A stretch of DNA of 14,535 nucleotides from Prochloron sp. SP5CPC1 (GTDB lineage Bacteria; Cyanobacteriota; Cyanobacteriia; Cyanobacteriales; Prochloraceae): NCBI GenBank assembly GCA_014323965.1, contig JACONB010000005.1:1-14535 (forward strand), given 5' to 3'. The notes under the pieces are model-generated. The model was not told the origin of the DNA. It saw only the letters and a program-made list of their open reading frames with translations, and did not search any database. Of this stretch, positions 7,006 to 13,220 are shown in pieces; position 1 is the stretch's first letter, and the number at the start of each line of letters is the position of its first letter. The position numbers were made by a program, and so were the translations under genes.

Positions 7006-7437
7006 GTGAGTCGAGTTTTTGCAGATACGGGTTATTGGATTGCATTGCTCAATCCTCGTGATGACTTGCACGACAGAGCAAAAAATCTGTCTCAATCTTT
7101 ACAACAAGTTCATATAGTCACCAGTGAAATGGTATTAACCGAAGTGCTTAATAACAGGTTTTCTAGAGGGGGTGAAAATTACCGTCGTGCTGCTGTAGAT
7201 TTGGTTCACAATCTTCGGAGCAATCCCGATACTACTGTTATTCCTCAAACAAGCACGTGGTTTAACCGAGGATTGACTTTATATAGACAGAGACTAGATA
7301 AAGCATGGAGTCTAACAGATTGCGTATCCTTCGAGATAATGAGAGAACAGCAGATTACCGAAGCACTAGCTTATGATATCCATTTCACCCAAGCTGGTTT
7401 TATCCCTTTATTAAGAAATCAAATTAGGCGCTGGTAA
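7006..7437 (+). CDS. PIN-domain ribonuclease, VapC-like toxin
   Basis: 143 residues, the usual length for a PIN toxin, from GTG 7006 with AGAGGA at 6991-6996. PIN-domain acidic residues are in place: D7 in FADTGYWIALL, E46 in SEMVLTEVLN, D105 in SLTDCVSFEIM and D124 in ALAYDIHFTQAGF. These would coordinate the divalent metals for cleaving RNA. It sits between a small candidate antitoxin upstream and a DUF433-like protein 2 bases downstream. All catalytic residues appear intact, unlike the second toxin remnant. Confidence 0.88.
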   Translation: MSRVFADTGYWIALLNPRDDLHDRAKNLSQSLQQVHIVTSEMVLTEVLNNRFSRGGENYRRAAVDLVHNLRSNPDTTVIPQTSTWFNRGLTLYRQRLDKAWSLTDCVSFEIMREQQITEALAYDIHFTQAGFIPLLRNQIRRW

Positions 7438-7439
7438 CA

Positions 7440-7733
7440 ATGAAAACTTTAACCCAATGGCAATATATAGAACAACGCCCTAACTCCTGGCGAAAGCAGC
7501 TTTATCTGAAAGGAAGAAAGCTGTCAGCTCAAACCGTTTGGTCCGATATGCTCGTCAACGGAGATACCCCAGAAGAAGCTGCCGATAACTGGGACTTACC
7601 CTTAGCAGCTATTGAAGAAGCTATTTGTTATTGTGAGACTCATAGAGAGCTGTTGCAACAAGAAGCAGAAGAAGAACGTCGTTATTTAGAAGAAGGAGGA
7701 GTCTTACTTGAGCCTCAGATTACTCATGGATGA
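7440..7733 (+). CDS. DUF433-like antitoxin
   Basis: 97 residues; ATG 7440 lies 2 bases after the PIN gene's stop. The core reads YIEQRPNSWRKQLYLKGRKL and then TVWSDMLVNGDTPEEAADNW and DLPLAAIEEAICYCETH, the helical DNA-binding-like pattern of DUF433 proteins. The C-terminus is a charged helix (EEERRYLEEGG) likely to contact the partner. DUF433 genes normally precede and overlap a DUF5615 PIN-like toxin gene, and the start of such a gene overlaps this stop at 7726. The antitoxin now appears without a working toxin of its own and may serve the upstream PIN protein or none. Confidence 0.75.
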   Translation: MKTLTQWQYIEQRPNSWRKQLYLKGRKLSAQTVWSDMLVNGDTPEEAADNWDLPLAAIEEAICYCETHRELLQQEAEEERRYLEEGGVLLEPQITHG

Positions 7734-7800
7734 AGACTCCCAAGCCAAACTTCTGGTAAAATCGTTGCGAATAGTAAGTCATGATATTGTGAGAGCATAG
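7726..7800 (+). pseudogene. Truncated DUF5615 PIN-like toxin (first 24 codons only)
   Basis: An ATG at 7726 overlaps the antitoxin's last codons. It reads MDEDSQAKLLVKSLR, then IVSHDIVRA and a TAG at 7798-7800. The DEDSQAK...LVKSLR...GHDV pattern is the opening of DUF5615 toxins, usually about 115-120 residues. Here the frame ends after the HDI strand and none of the later NEAGL- or CDDF-like motifs follow in any frame that I can see, so most of the gene was deleted. It is too short for the ORF track length cut-off but strongly supported by motif and overlap. Confidence 0.65.
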
Positions 7801-7898
7801 CTTTGAACCAATGGAACTATTAAGAGACTGTTTATAAAATCAATGTTCAGCCAGTAAGGGGCATCATCAGGTGTTAGTAGTTATTGAGAGATTTAGTT

Positions 7899-8546
7899 AT
7901 GCGTCGTCGTTCCCGATATCTCAACTCCAAGCAAAACTTGAACATATGGGCACCTTTCACTGACTTAATGTCCAATGCTTTTATGATTCTCAGCTTATTT
8001 TTGCTGTTAGCATTATTGAGATTATCAGTAGTCAATGCTAAACTAGAAGACAAAGTGAAAGCTTTACAAGCAGCACAGCCCATTATCATAGATGCTCAAT
8101 CGGGTAATTTCAACTTTGAACCCAGAAGTGCTGTCTTGACAGTCCAACTACAAAACTATCTCTTATATGAGGTAGTTCCCAAAATTAAAGAGATCGTCGA
8201 GGAAAAAGACCTAGATTTTGTTAGCATCATCGGTCATACTGACGGTGAGGAGATTGCAGCTCCCCGTAGCAATCTCGACCAAGATTTATCAGAAGTAGCT
8301 AATAACAGGAAACCCATTACCAGTTTAACACCTGGATCTAATGCGGATTTAGGGTTGATGCGAGCTTTAGCAGTAGTAAAATTCTTGCAGCAAACAGGTC
8401 GTTTCCAGGACGTCAAATTTCGTGCCTATTCAGCAGCCCAATTATATCTCCCCTCAGGGGAATTAGCTCCCACCAATTGGCCGCCAAAAGATCCAAGAAG
8501 ACGCAGAATCGAAATTCGCTTCATTCCCCCTGGAATTGAAGAATAG
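7899..8546 (+). CDS. OmpA/MotB-like (ZorB-like) peptidoglycan-anchoring stator partner
   Basis: 215 residues from ATG 7899, with GAGAG at 7886-7890 as ribosome binding site; a TTG at 7884 would add five residues. Residues 20-45 are one membrane segment beginning PFTDLMSNAFMIL, with Asp22 placed like the ion-binding aspartate of MotB and ZorB. A short linker leads to an OmpA-like domain at about 105-208: FVSIIGHTDG, then NADLGLMRALAVVKFL, then RRRRIEIRF, the usual peptidoglycan-binding landmarks. It should pair with the MotA-like protein to form an ion-driven stator. Its expected neighbour is 2 kb upstream, separated by toxin-antitoxin and duplicated genes. This gene itself looks intact. Confidence 0.85.
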   Translation: MRRRSRYLNSKQNLNIWAPFTDLMSNAFMILSLFLLLALLRLSVVNAKLEDKVKALQAAQPIIIDAQSGNFNFEPRSAVLTVQLQNYLLYEVVPKIKEIVEEKDLDFVSIIGHTDGEEIAAPRSNLDQDLSEVANNRKPITSLTPGSNADLGLMRALAVVKFLQQTGRFQDVKFRAYSAAQLYLPSGELAPTNWPPKDPRRRRIEIRFIPPGIEE

Positions 8547-8559
8547 CCAAAGAAATGGA

Positions 8560-8577
8560 GCTTGTTGAGGAACAAGC
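8560..8577. terminator. Hairpin between convergent genes, possible bidirectional terminator
   Basis: GCTTGTT (8560-8566) pairs perfectly with AACAAGC (8571-8577) around a GAGG loop, in the 40-base gap between the OmpA-like gene and the end of rpiA. There is no clear T run after it on either strand, so termination strength is uncertain. Confidence 0.4.
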
Positions 8578-8586
8578 CCCGACAAT

Positions 8587-9297
8587 CTAAATTTCTCTAA
8601 CTACAGGTTTACCATCCTTGATTTCCCCCACTAAAATAACATCCGCTACCCCTACGAATAAGCCATTTTCCAGCACACCGGGAAGGTTATTAATTTTGAC
8701 CTCCAAACTAGCTGGATCCTCAATACTCTCAAACTGAACATCAATGACTAAATTCCCCTGATCCGTCACCACCGGTCCCGCTTTTTTCACCCCCATGCGC
8801 AGTTCCGGTTTACCCCCTAGCTTTTCCAAACTCCGCATCACAGGAGTGACTGCCATCGGAATCACTTCAACTGGTAACTTGAAAGTAGAACCCAGTTTAT
8901 CCACCAACTTACCGCTGTCTACCACAACGATAAATGTCTCAGCCAGAGAATCTACCACTTTTTCCCGGGTATGAGCAGCACCCCCCCCTTTAATCAAATT
9001 TTTCTGGGGATCCACTTCGTCTGCACCGTCGATCGCGATATCAATGCGATCGACTCCGTCCAAAGTAGTTAAAGGAATGCCATATTTTTTCGCCAAAACT
9101 TCTGCTTGAAAGGAGGTAGGAATACCGATAATATTTTCCAGCTCCCCTTTTTGGAGGCGATCCCCTAGAGACTGAATTGCATAAGCTGTTGTCGATCCAG
9201 TTCCCAAACCGACAATTGAGTTAGACTCTACTCTCCCAGCTGCTTTATAGCCCACTTCTTCTTTCATCACCTTTACAGGATCCATAAGTCCCGTCAT
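8587..9297 (-). CDS. rpiA: Ribose-5-phosphate isomerase A
   Basis: 236 residues, the normal size, interconverting ribose 5-phosphate and ribulose 5-phosphate in the pentose phosphate and Calvin cycles. Key motifs: SIVGLGTGSTTAYAIQ (about 27-42, phosphate loop), LDGVDRIDIAIDGADEVDP (79-97, with catalytic-region aspartates) and KGGGAAHTREKVVDSLAE (103-120, with the candidate catalytic Glu112). The start at 9297 is chosen because AGGAG lies 8 bases before that ATG and the family usually begins just before DPVK. The longer frame to 9345 would add 16 residues unlike the family. Intact housekeeping gene. Confidence 0.95.
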   Translation of the reverse strand: MTGLMDPVKVMKEEVGYKAAGRVESNSIVGLGTGSTTAYAIQSLGDRLQKGELENIIGIPTSFQAEVLAKKYGIPLTTLDGVDRIDIAIDGADEVDPQKNLIKGGGAAHTREKVVDSLAETFIVVVDSGKLVDKLGSTFKLPVEVIPMAVTPVMRSLEKLGGKPELRMGVKKAGPVVTDQGNLVIDVQFESIEDPASLEVKINNLPGVLENGLFVGVADVILVGEIKDGKPVVREI

Positions 9298-9351
9298 TGT
9301 TATTGCTCCTGAAAATTCATGATTTTTATTGTGTTTTGTTCCCAACTAGCC

Positions 9352-9378
9352 AGTAGTTGTCAGCCTTGAACAACTACT
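9352..9378 (-). terminator. Perfect 9-bp inverted repeat after the RNA-binding protein gene
   Basis: AGTAGTTGT (9352-9360) and ACAACTACT (9370-9378) are exact inverted repeats with a 9-base loop. The hairpin lies 30 bases beyond the RRM gene's stop and before rpiA's leader. There is no T run, so it may be a factor-dependent terminator or an RNA-stabilising end for the RRM mRNA. Confidence 0.4.
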
Positions 9379-9408
9379 AACTCATAACAATCAAGTTAAC
9401 TAAATACT

Positions 9409-9903
9409 TCAAACATTAGTAGGTTGAGCAGCAAGCCTTTCCTTTAATTGGGCTAACTCAGCGGCCCAACGGGGGTCCGGTTGAATCGAATCTGCTCCCT
9501 TATTATTCAAAGGTGATTGAGATTGACGTTTAGAACGCTGTTTGCTGCGTTTGACCGTATTAGTCGGTACTTTATTCGGTACTGGTACTGGTTTTGGTTC
9601 TTTTTTGAGTTCTGTTCCCTCGGTGGATTTCTCCTCTTTATCTTGGTTCTTAGCGCGCGGCAAAGCCTTTTCAATTTTTAAGGTACTGTCCATAAAAGAC
9701 AGACCATTGTACTTCTCAATGAATGTGTCAGCCACTTCATCGCTTGGTACGGTGACAAAAGCAAAACCTCGACATTTGCCAGTTTTGCGGTCTTTAATCA
9801 CTTTTATGGAAACGTCCTCGCCAGCATCGGCAAACATATCTTGCAGAGCTTTGTGATCGATCTCTTCTTTTGGCAAATTACCTACATATAGACGAATGGA
9901 CAT
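9409..9903 (-). CDS. RRM-type RNA-binding protein of the cyanobacterial Rbp family
   Basis: 164 residues with one N-terminal RNA recognition motif (about 3-80): RNP2 is LYVGNL (5-10) and RNP1 is KCRGFAFV (43-50), with aromatic residues positioned for RNA stacking. After it comes a charged, low-complexity linker with lysine/arginine clusters (KRSKQRSKRQ) and a conserved-looking end DPRWAAELAQLKERLAAQ. The start at 9903 is supported by GGAGG 8 bases upstream; a start at 9918 would put this ribosome binding site inside the gene. Cyanobacterial Rbp proteins bind RNA and are often cold-regulated. Overlap of a possible upstream small ORF with its ribosome binding site suggests translational coupling. 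Confidence 0.9.
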   Translation of the reverse strand: MSIRLYVGNLPKEEIDHKALQDMFADAGEDVSIKVIKDRKTGKCRGFAFVTVPSDEVADTFIEKYNGLSFMDSTLKIEKALPRAKNQDKEEKSTEGTELKKEPKPVPVPNKVPTNTVKRSKQRSKRQSQSPLNNKGADSIQPDPRWAAELAQLKERLAAQPTNV

Positions 9904-9907
9904 TAAA

Positions 9908-10069
9908 TCAACCTCCAAATTCAGATTTGCGAAAAACTTGCGGTGACATCAGCAAAATACCCACTGATAACAACTGATGAAGAGATCCCAGGAAAGAAAT
10001 TTTCCTAAGATCCCGATGGATTTGCCAAAACGTTGCCCAAGCTTTGAGTCTCTTAACAACCTTTGCCAT
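9908..10069 (-). CDS. Possible 53-residue leader ORF coupled to the RRM gene
   Basis: On the minus strand an ATG at 10069 opens a 53-codon frame beginning MAKVVKRLKAW, with a basic N-terminus and a hydrophobic middle (HQLLSVGILLMS). Its last codons contain the GGAGG that serves the RRM gene, and its TGA ends 4 bases before that gene's ATG. This geometry fits translational coupling. There is no clear ribosome binding site before its own start, and chance cannot be excluded. I do not recognise the peptide. Confidence 0.25.
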   Translation of the reverse strand: MAKVVKRLKAWATFWQIHRDLRKISFLGSLHQLLSVGILLMSPQVFRKSEFGG

Positions 10070-10485
10070 TGTTTACAATATCCGGTTGTACTGGTCAAAA
10101 TCTACTTTCCTCTCGCTGATCGGTCTGCCGGGAGAGCTGACAATAGAGAGTTTCGGCTCTCGACAGTGCTGCAAGCAAAACTCACCTAAATTTTGCTTCT
10201 ATCCTTGATTATTCCAGAATGTTTCCATTTTGGGAAGACTATTCTATCTCCTTCTTTGGACATCCTCAGCTTTTTTTGAGTAAATCTACTCGCCCCCTTC
10301 TTGAATTCGAGCAATTTTGCTTCCATCTCCAACAGCAGTATCTACACTACTATCATATAATTGGCATTTTGTCAAGCAAAATATTCAACTATTGAGAATA
10401 TAATATATTTTCTATTACTTATATCAATTCCCAGCTTCTATGCTAACTTGATTTTATCGGTATATTAATCTAATGATTCCACAAT
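10070..10485. other. Gene-free AT-rich intergenic region between divergent genes
   Basis: About 415 bases between the RRM gene's leader and the universal stress protein gene. It must hold both divergent promoters, but I see no convincing -35/-10 pair. The stretch at about 10390-10475 is strongly AT-rich with several TATATT-like hexamers. No RNA gene, repeat array or decayed coding sequence was recognised. Confidence 0.4.
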
Positions 10486-11361
10486 ATGTTCCAGAGCTGC
10501 TTAATCTGCACCGACTTTTCTGACGGTTTGGATCGCCTAATCCACTTCGTTCCCAATCTAGCTCAAGTCGGTCTCGCTAAAATAGTCTTTTTCCACAGCG
10601 TTCCTTTATGGGAAGAAGGAGAAATACCAAGAATAGACTCCCCCGCAATAGCAACTGCCAAGGCAACCCTGTCGGACGCCTTAAAATCAGTTCCCTCCGG
10701 GGTAGAAGTCAAAGTAGAAGTTGCTTCCGGACGACCTGTAGATACGATTCCTCGAATTCTCGATTCTTACCAAATCGATGTAATCATAGTCGGCACCTCT
10801 ATTCAGAGCTTACTGCAAGAAAAGATTTTTGGCAGCACCACTATGGGGTTAGGGAAGTTAACCTCAAAACCCCTGATGATTCTCCGTCCTCAGCTAATTT
10901 CTACCTATACCTCCGAAGAACTGGCTTTGCGCTGTCAACATCTTTGGCGCAACTTACTAATCCCTTATAATGACACCTCGGCTGCTCGCTACTCAATCGA
11001 GGAAATCAAGTGCCTTTTGAACAACTCAGGTAACACCGTGGAAAAGTTCCTGCTCTGTTGGGTTATCGAGGATAAGGGTCGAGGAGCGAAGCTTGCAGAA
11101 TATCGTTTGCAGGAAGCCCGCGCTAAGTTGGAAGTGGTCAAAACAGATTTGGAACAGCTGGGTAAGACAGTAGACATTGAGGTAAGACGGGGAAATCCTT
11201 TACAAGAGATATTAGAAGCTGCTTTGACTCATGATATTAGTGCCATAGCCATTGGGGACAATAGAAAAGGCAATTTACTTCAATGGACAGTTCCCAGTTT
11301 GGCCAACGAACTCCTGCGTCGCAGTTGGTTTCCGGTTTTGTTTTTCTCGGGCAAAAAGTAG
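10486..11361 (+). CDS. Tandem universal stress protein (two Usp domains)
   Basis: 291 residues, about twice a single Usp domain. The first domain covers roughly 1-135 and starts SCLICTDFSD, with VIIVGTSIQSLLQEKIFGST holding a variant of the G-x2-G-x9-G(S/T) nucleotide-binding loop. The second covers roughly 152-291, opens NLLIPYNDTSAARYS and ends AIAIGDNRKGNLLQWTVPSL and then a WFPVLFF strand. Its loop is less standard, so ATP binding may be limited to one half. There is no membrane segment, so it is cytoplasmic. No clear ribosome binding site precedes the ATG. It converges with the kinase gene, leaving only 8 bases between stops. Confidence 0.85.
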   Translation: MFQSCLICTDFSDGLDRLIHFVPNLAQVGLAKIVFFHSVPLWEEGEIPRIDSPAIATAKATLSDALKSVPSGVEVKVEVASGRPVDTIPRILDSYQIDVIIVGTSIQSLLQEKIFGSTTMGLGKLTSKPLMILRPQLISTYTSEELALRCQHLWRNLLIPYNDTSAARYSIEEIKCLLNNSGNTVEKFLLCWVIEDKGRGAKLAEYRLQEARAKLEVVKTDLEQLGKTVDIEVRRGNPLQEILEAALTHDISAIAIGDNRKGNLLQWTVPSLANELLRRSWFPVLFFSGKK

Positions 11362-11369
11362 AGATAAGC

Positions 11370-12341
11370 TTACGAGCTGACCTGGACTCCTTCTAGTTTC
11401 ATCAGTATTTTCGGTTTGAGCTTTTCAAACTCCTGCTTTAACCTTTGTTTACTCACTTGGGTCTTGTTAGATCCTTTCAAAGTTCTGCTGTTCTTTGCCC
11501 ACTCTTGGAGCAGATCACACTGTTTAGGCGCAATACTGGCATGGATCTGATGCTCGCAACTCTGGGGCTTATCTAGGGCAAATAGCAAGATTCTGTAGCT
11601 ACCCTGCTCTCCCAAAATATGAGTTAATCTCTGACCTGTATTGGTTTTTAAGTCTAGATAGCAAGGCAACCATTTTGCTCCGCTGGACCGTTTATAGAGA
11701 ACAGTAATCCACAGCATCATCGGGTGGGGTTTAGTCATAAATAAAAATTGATTGTAGCGAGTGCTAGACTTATGTGTGAGAATATCAGAGGAGTCTAACA
11801 TCGCCCACAGGGTAGGAATAGGTTCTGTTTCCGAGGGAATCAAAGCAGGAAAGACAATTTTCCCCTGGGGTTTGTCCTTTGGCCAAGAATATTCTAAACA
11901 AATCTTATCAATAGGATTATGAATAGGAGCTTCAACAGACTGTGACTCACCGTCACAATTACGAGCAGAATAAACTGTTTCTTTTTCTGAATAATCTTCT
12001 TTGTCTGATAGACTTCTTCGCCAAGTAATTAAACTATCTCGAAGGGCCAACTCCTTTAAGGCTTGGGAAACTTCCTCAACACCTTGGGGGCGCTGGTCCG
12101 GTGATTTAGCTAGACATTTCATCACTAGCCTTTGCAGCGGGGAAGGCAAGTTTAGTTCTGGGTTAAACGGTTCCGGTTGTAAGTCATGATGAGCTTTATA
12201 CCAACTACCAAAGGAAGATGTTTCTGGTAGCACAGGCATTTCTCCAGTTAGCATTTCGTACATCATTACCCCGAGGCTATAAATATCGGAGCGGTTATCC
12301 AGTTCTTTCCCCGACCTTTGGCTCTGGGGAACAATAAGCAA
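11370..12341 (-). pseudogene. C-terminal part of a Ser/Thr protein kinase, separated by a one-base frameshift
   Basis: The homologous region starts at about 12319, with QRSGKELDNRSDIYSLGVMM. It covers the kinase helical lobe (the DIYSLG aspartate, YEMLTGEMPV, LQRLVMKCLAKSPDQRP), then a roughly 180-residue C-terminal extension (about 140 to 323) with no membrane segment and a basic helical end (KQRLKQEFEKLKPK). The extension has features found in other cyanobacterial kinases (KIVFPALIP, LWAMLD, LPCYLDL) but I cannot name the domain. Its apparent first residues MLIVP come from the wrong frame. It has no start or ribosome binding site of its own. Confidence 0.75.
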
Positions 12342-12909
12342 GAGTTCCCATAAAGGAATGAGTCATGGTGGAGCTGGATTGAATTAGTTTGGCGATGCCA
12401 AAATCTAATACTTTAACTAACTCCCCCAAAGTAGGATTTTGCACCACGAGAATATTACTGGGTTTAATATCCCGATGGATGATCTGGCAAAGTTCTTGGT
12501 TAAACAAAATTCCTTCATGGGCACCGGACATCCCGGCACAGATTTGACGAGTTATATTGCAGAATCGAGACAAGGACGGGGGTTCTTTCTCAATAATCTC
12601 ACTCAGAGACTCTCCTTGGAGATATTCCATCACGTAATAAGGAATATCGCTATCATCTACTCCGTAATCGCGAACGCGAACGATATGAATGCTTTTCTCT
12701 CCCAAGAGAGCGCAGATAGTTGCTTCTCGCTCAAAGCGCTGGCGCATTTTCTCATTCAGCAACATTTGGGAGAGAAATTTAACCGCTACGGTCACACCGC
12801 CAAGCAAGGTATCTTCAGCACGATAAACTCGACCCATAGAACCTTCCCCAACCAACTTTAGGAGTTGATAGCGGTTAGCGAGTAAGCGGCTGATATTAGG
12901 GTCTAGCAT
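12295..12909 (-). pseudogene. N-terminal part of the Ser/Thr protein kinase (Spk/PknB-like), frameshifted near residue 197
   Basis: 204 codons from ATG 12909. Kinase landmarks: glycine loop GEGSMGRVYRA (21-31), VAVK with Lys44, catalytic HRDIKPSN (145-152), DFG (169-171) and the APE-like SPE (194-196). After SPE the frame runs into PKVGERTG and stops, whereas the next frame continues with the expected QRSGKELDNRSDIYSLG. One extra G on the plus strand at 12320/12321 explains this; removing it restores a 512-residue cytoplasmic kinase. It may be a real loss of function or a sequencing error. The truncated product lacks most of the C-lobe and should be inactive. Confidence 0.85.
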
Positions 12910-12963
12910 GAGGTATAGATGAGAATTGCTAAAGTTTTCCAGATCCAGTGGTTAGTTCTATTT

Positions 12964-13220
12964 TTAGGCTTGACGCTCTAGAATTGCTTCCATGGTCTTG
13001 TTCGCTTTTTCCATTCTATCAAAACCTGCTGCTGTAATAAATGAAATTATAGCAAAATTATAGTAATAGTCCGACCACTGTATGGAGAGAACGCTCCACA
13101 CAAATACCAACTAGGGGTTTCTGGTTCTACACCCAAGGATCGGAAAATAGGAAGCAATTTCCTCTGGCTGGGCAATTCGCTCTAGGGAAATACAGCATCA
13201 AGTGCGGAATGTGGGTTCAA
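12964..13220 (-). pseudogene. Decayed coding fragment of unknown family
   Basis: Three protein-like stretches lie in different minus-strand frames. ERIAQPEEIASYFPIL covers roughly 13140-13190. RSLGVEPETPSWYLCGAF covers roughly 13090-13145. The third, QWSDYYYNFAIISF then ITAAGFDRMEKANKTMEA and ILERQA, runs from 13080 to a stop at 12964-12966. In order they read like one protein end broken by two frameshifts. No start is recognisable. I do not know the family. It fills the gap between the kinase and the ABC gene, where there is otherwise no gene. Confidence 0.5.

Noticed and set aside
127..8546. A complete Zorya defence system
   Set aside because: Only ZorA-like and ZorB-like proteins are seen. 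No ZorC, ZorD helicase or ZorE nuclease is present, and stator proteins of this shape also occur in other systems.
9298..9345. A 16-residue N-terminal extension of rpiA
   Set aside because: The AGGAG ribosome binding site lies inside it and the extra residues do not resemble the family's start.
9542..9856. A 104-residue plus-strand frame
   Set aside because: It is antisense to the RRM gene and has low-complexity translation with no ribosome binding site.
9977..10189. A 70-residue plus-strand frame before the universal stress gene
   Set aside because: There is no ribosome binding site, the composition is mixed with no domain, and it overlaps the divergent RRM leader. Probably chance.
10070..10485. 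A structural RNA or tRNA gene in the long intergenic gap
   Set aside because: I could find no tRNA-like arms or strong conserved-looking hairpins; the region is simply AT-rich.
10608..10970. A 120-residue plus-strand frame
   Set aside because: It is an alternative frame within the universal stress protein gene, with arginine- and serine-rich out-of-frame composition.
12439..12861. A 140-residue plus-strand frame
   Set aside because: It lies fully antisense to the conserved kinase N-terminal lobe, so it is a shadow of that coding constraint.
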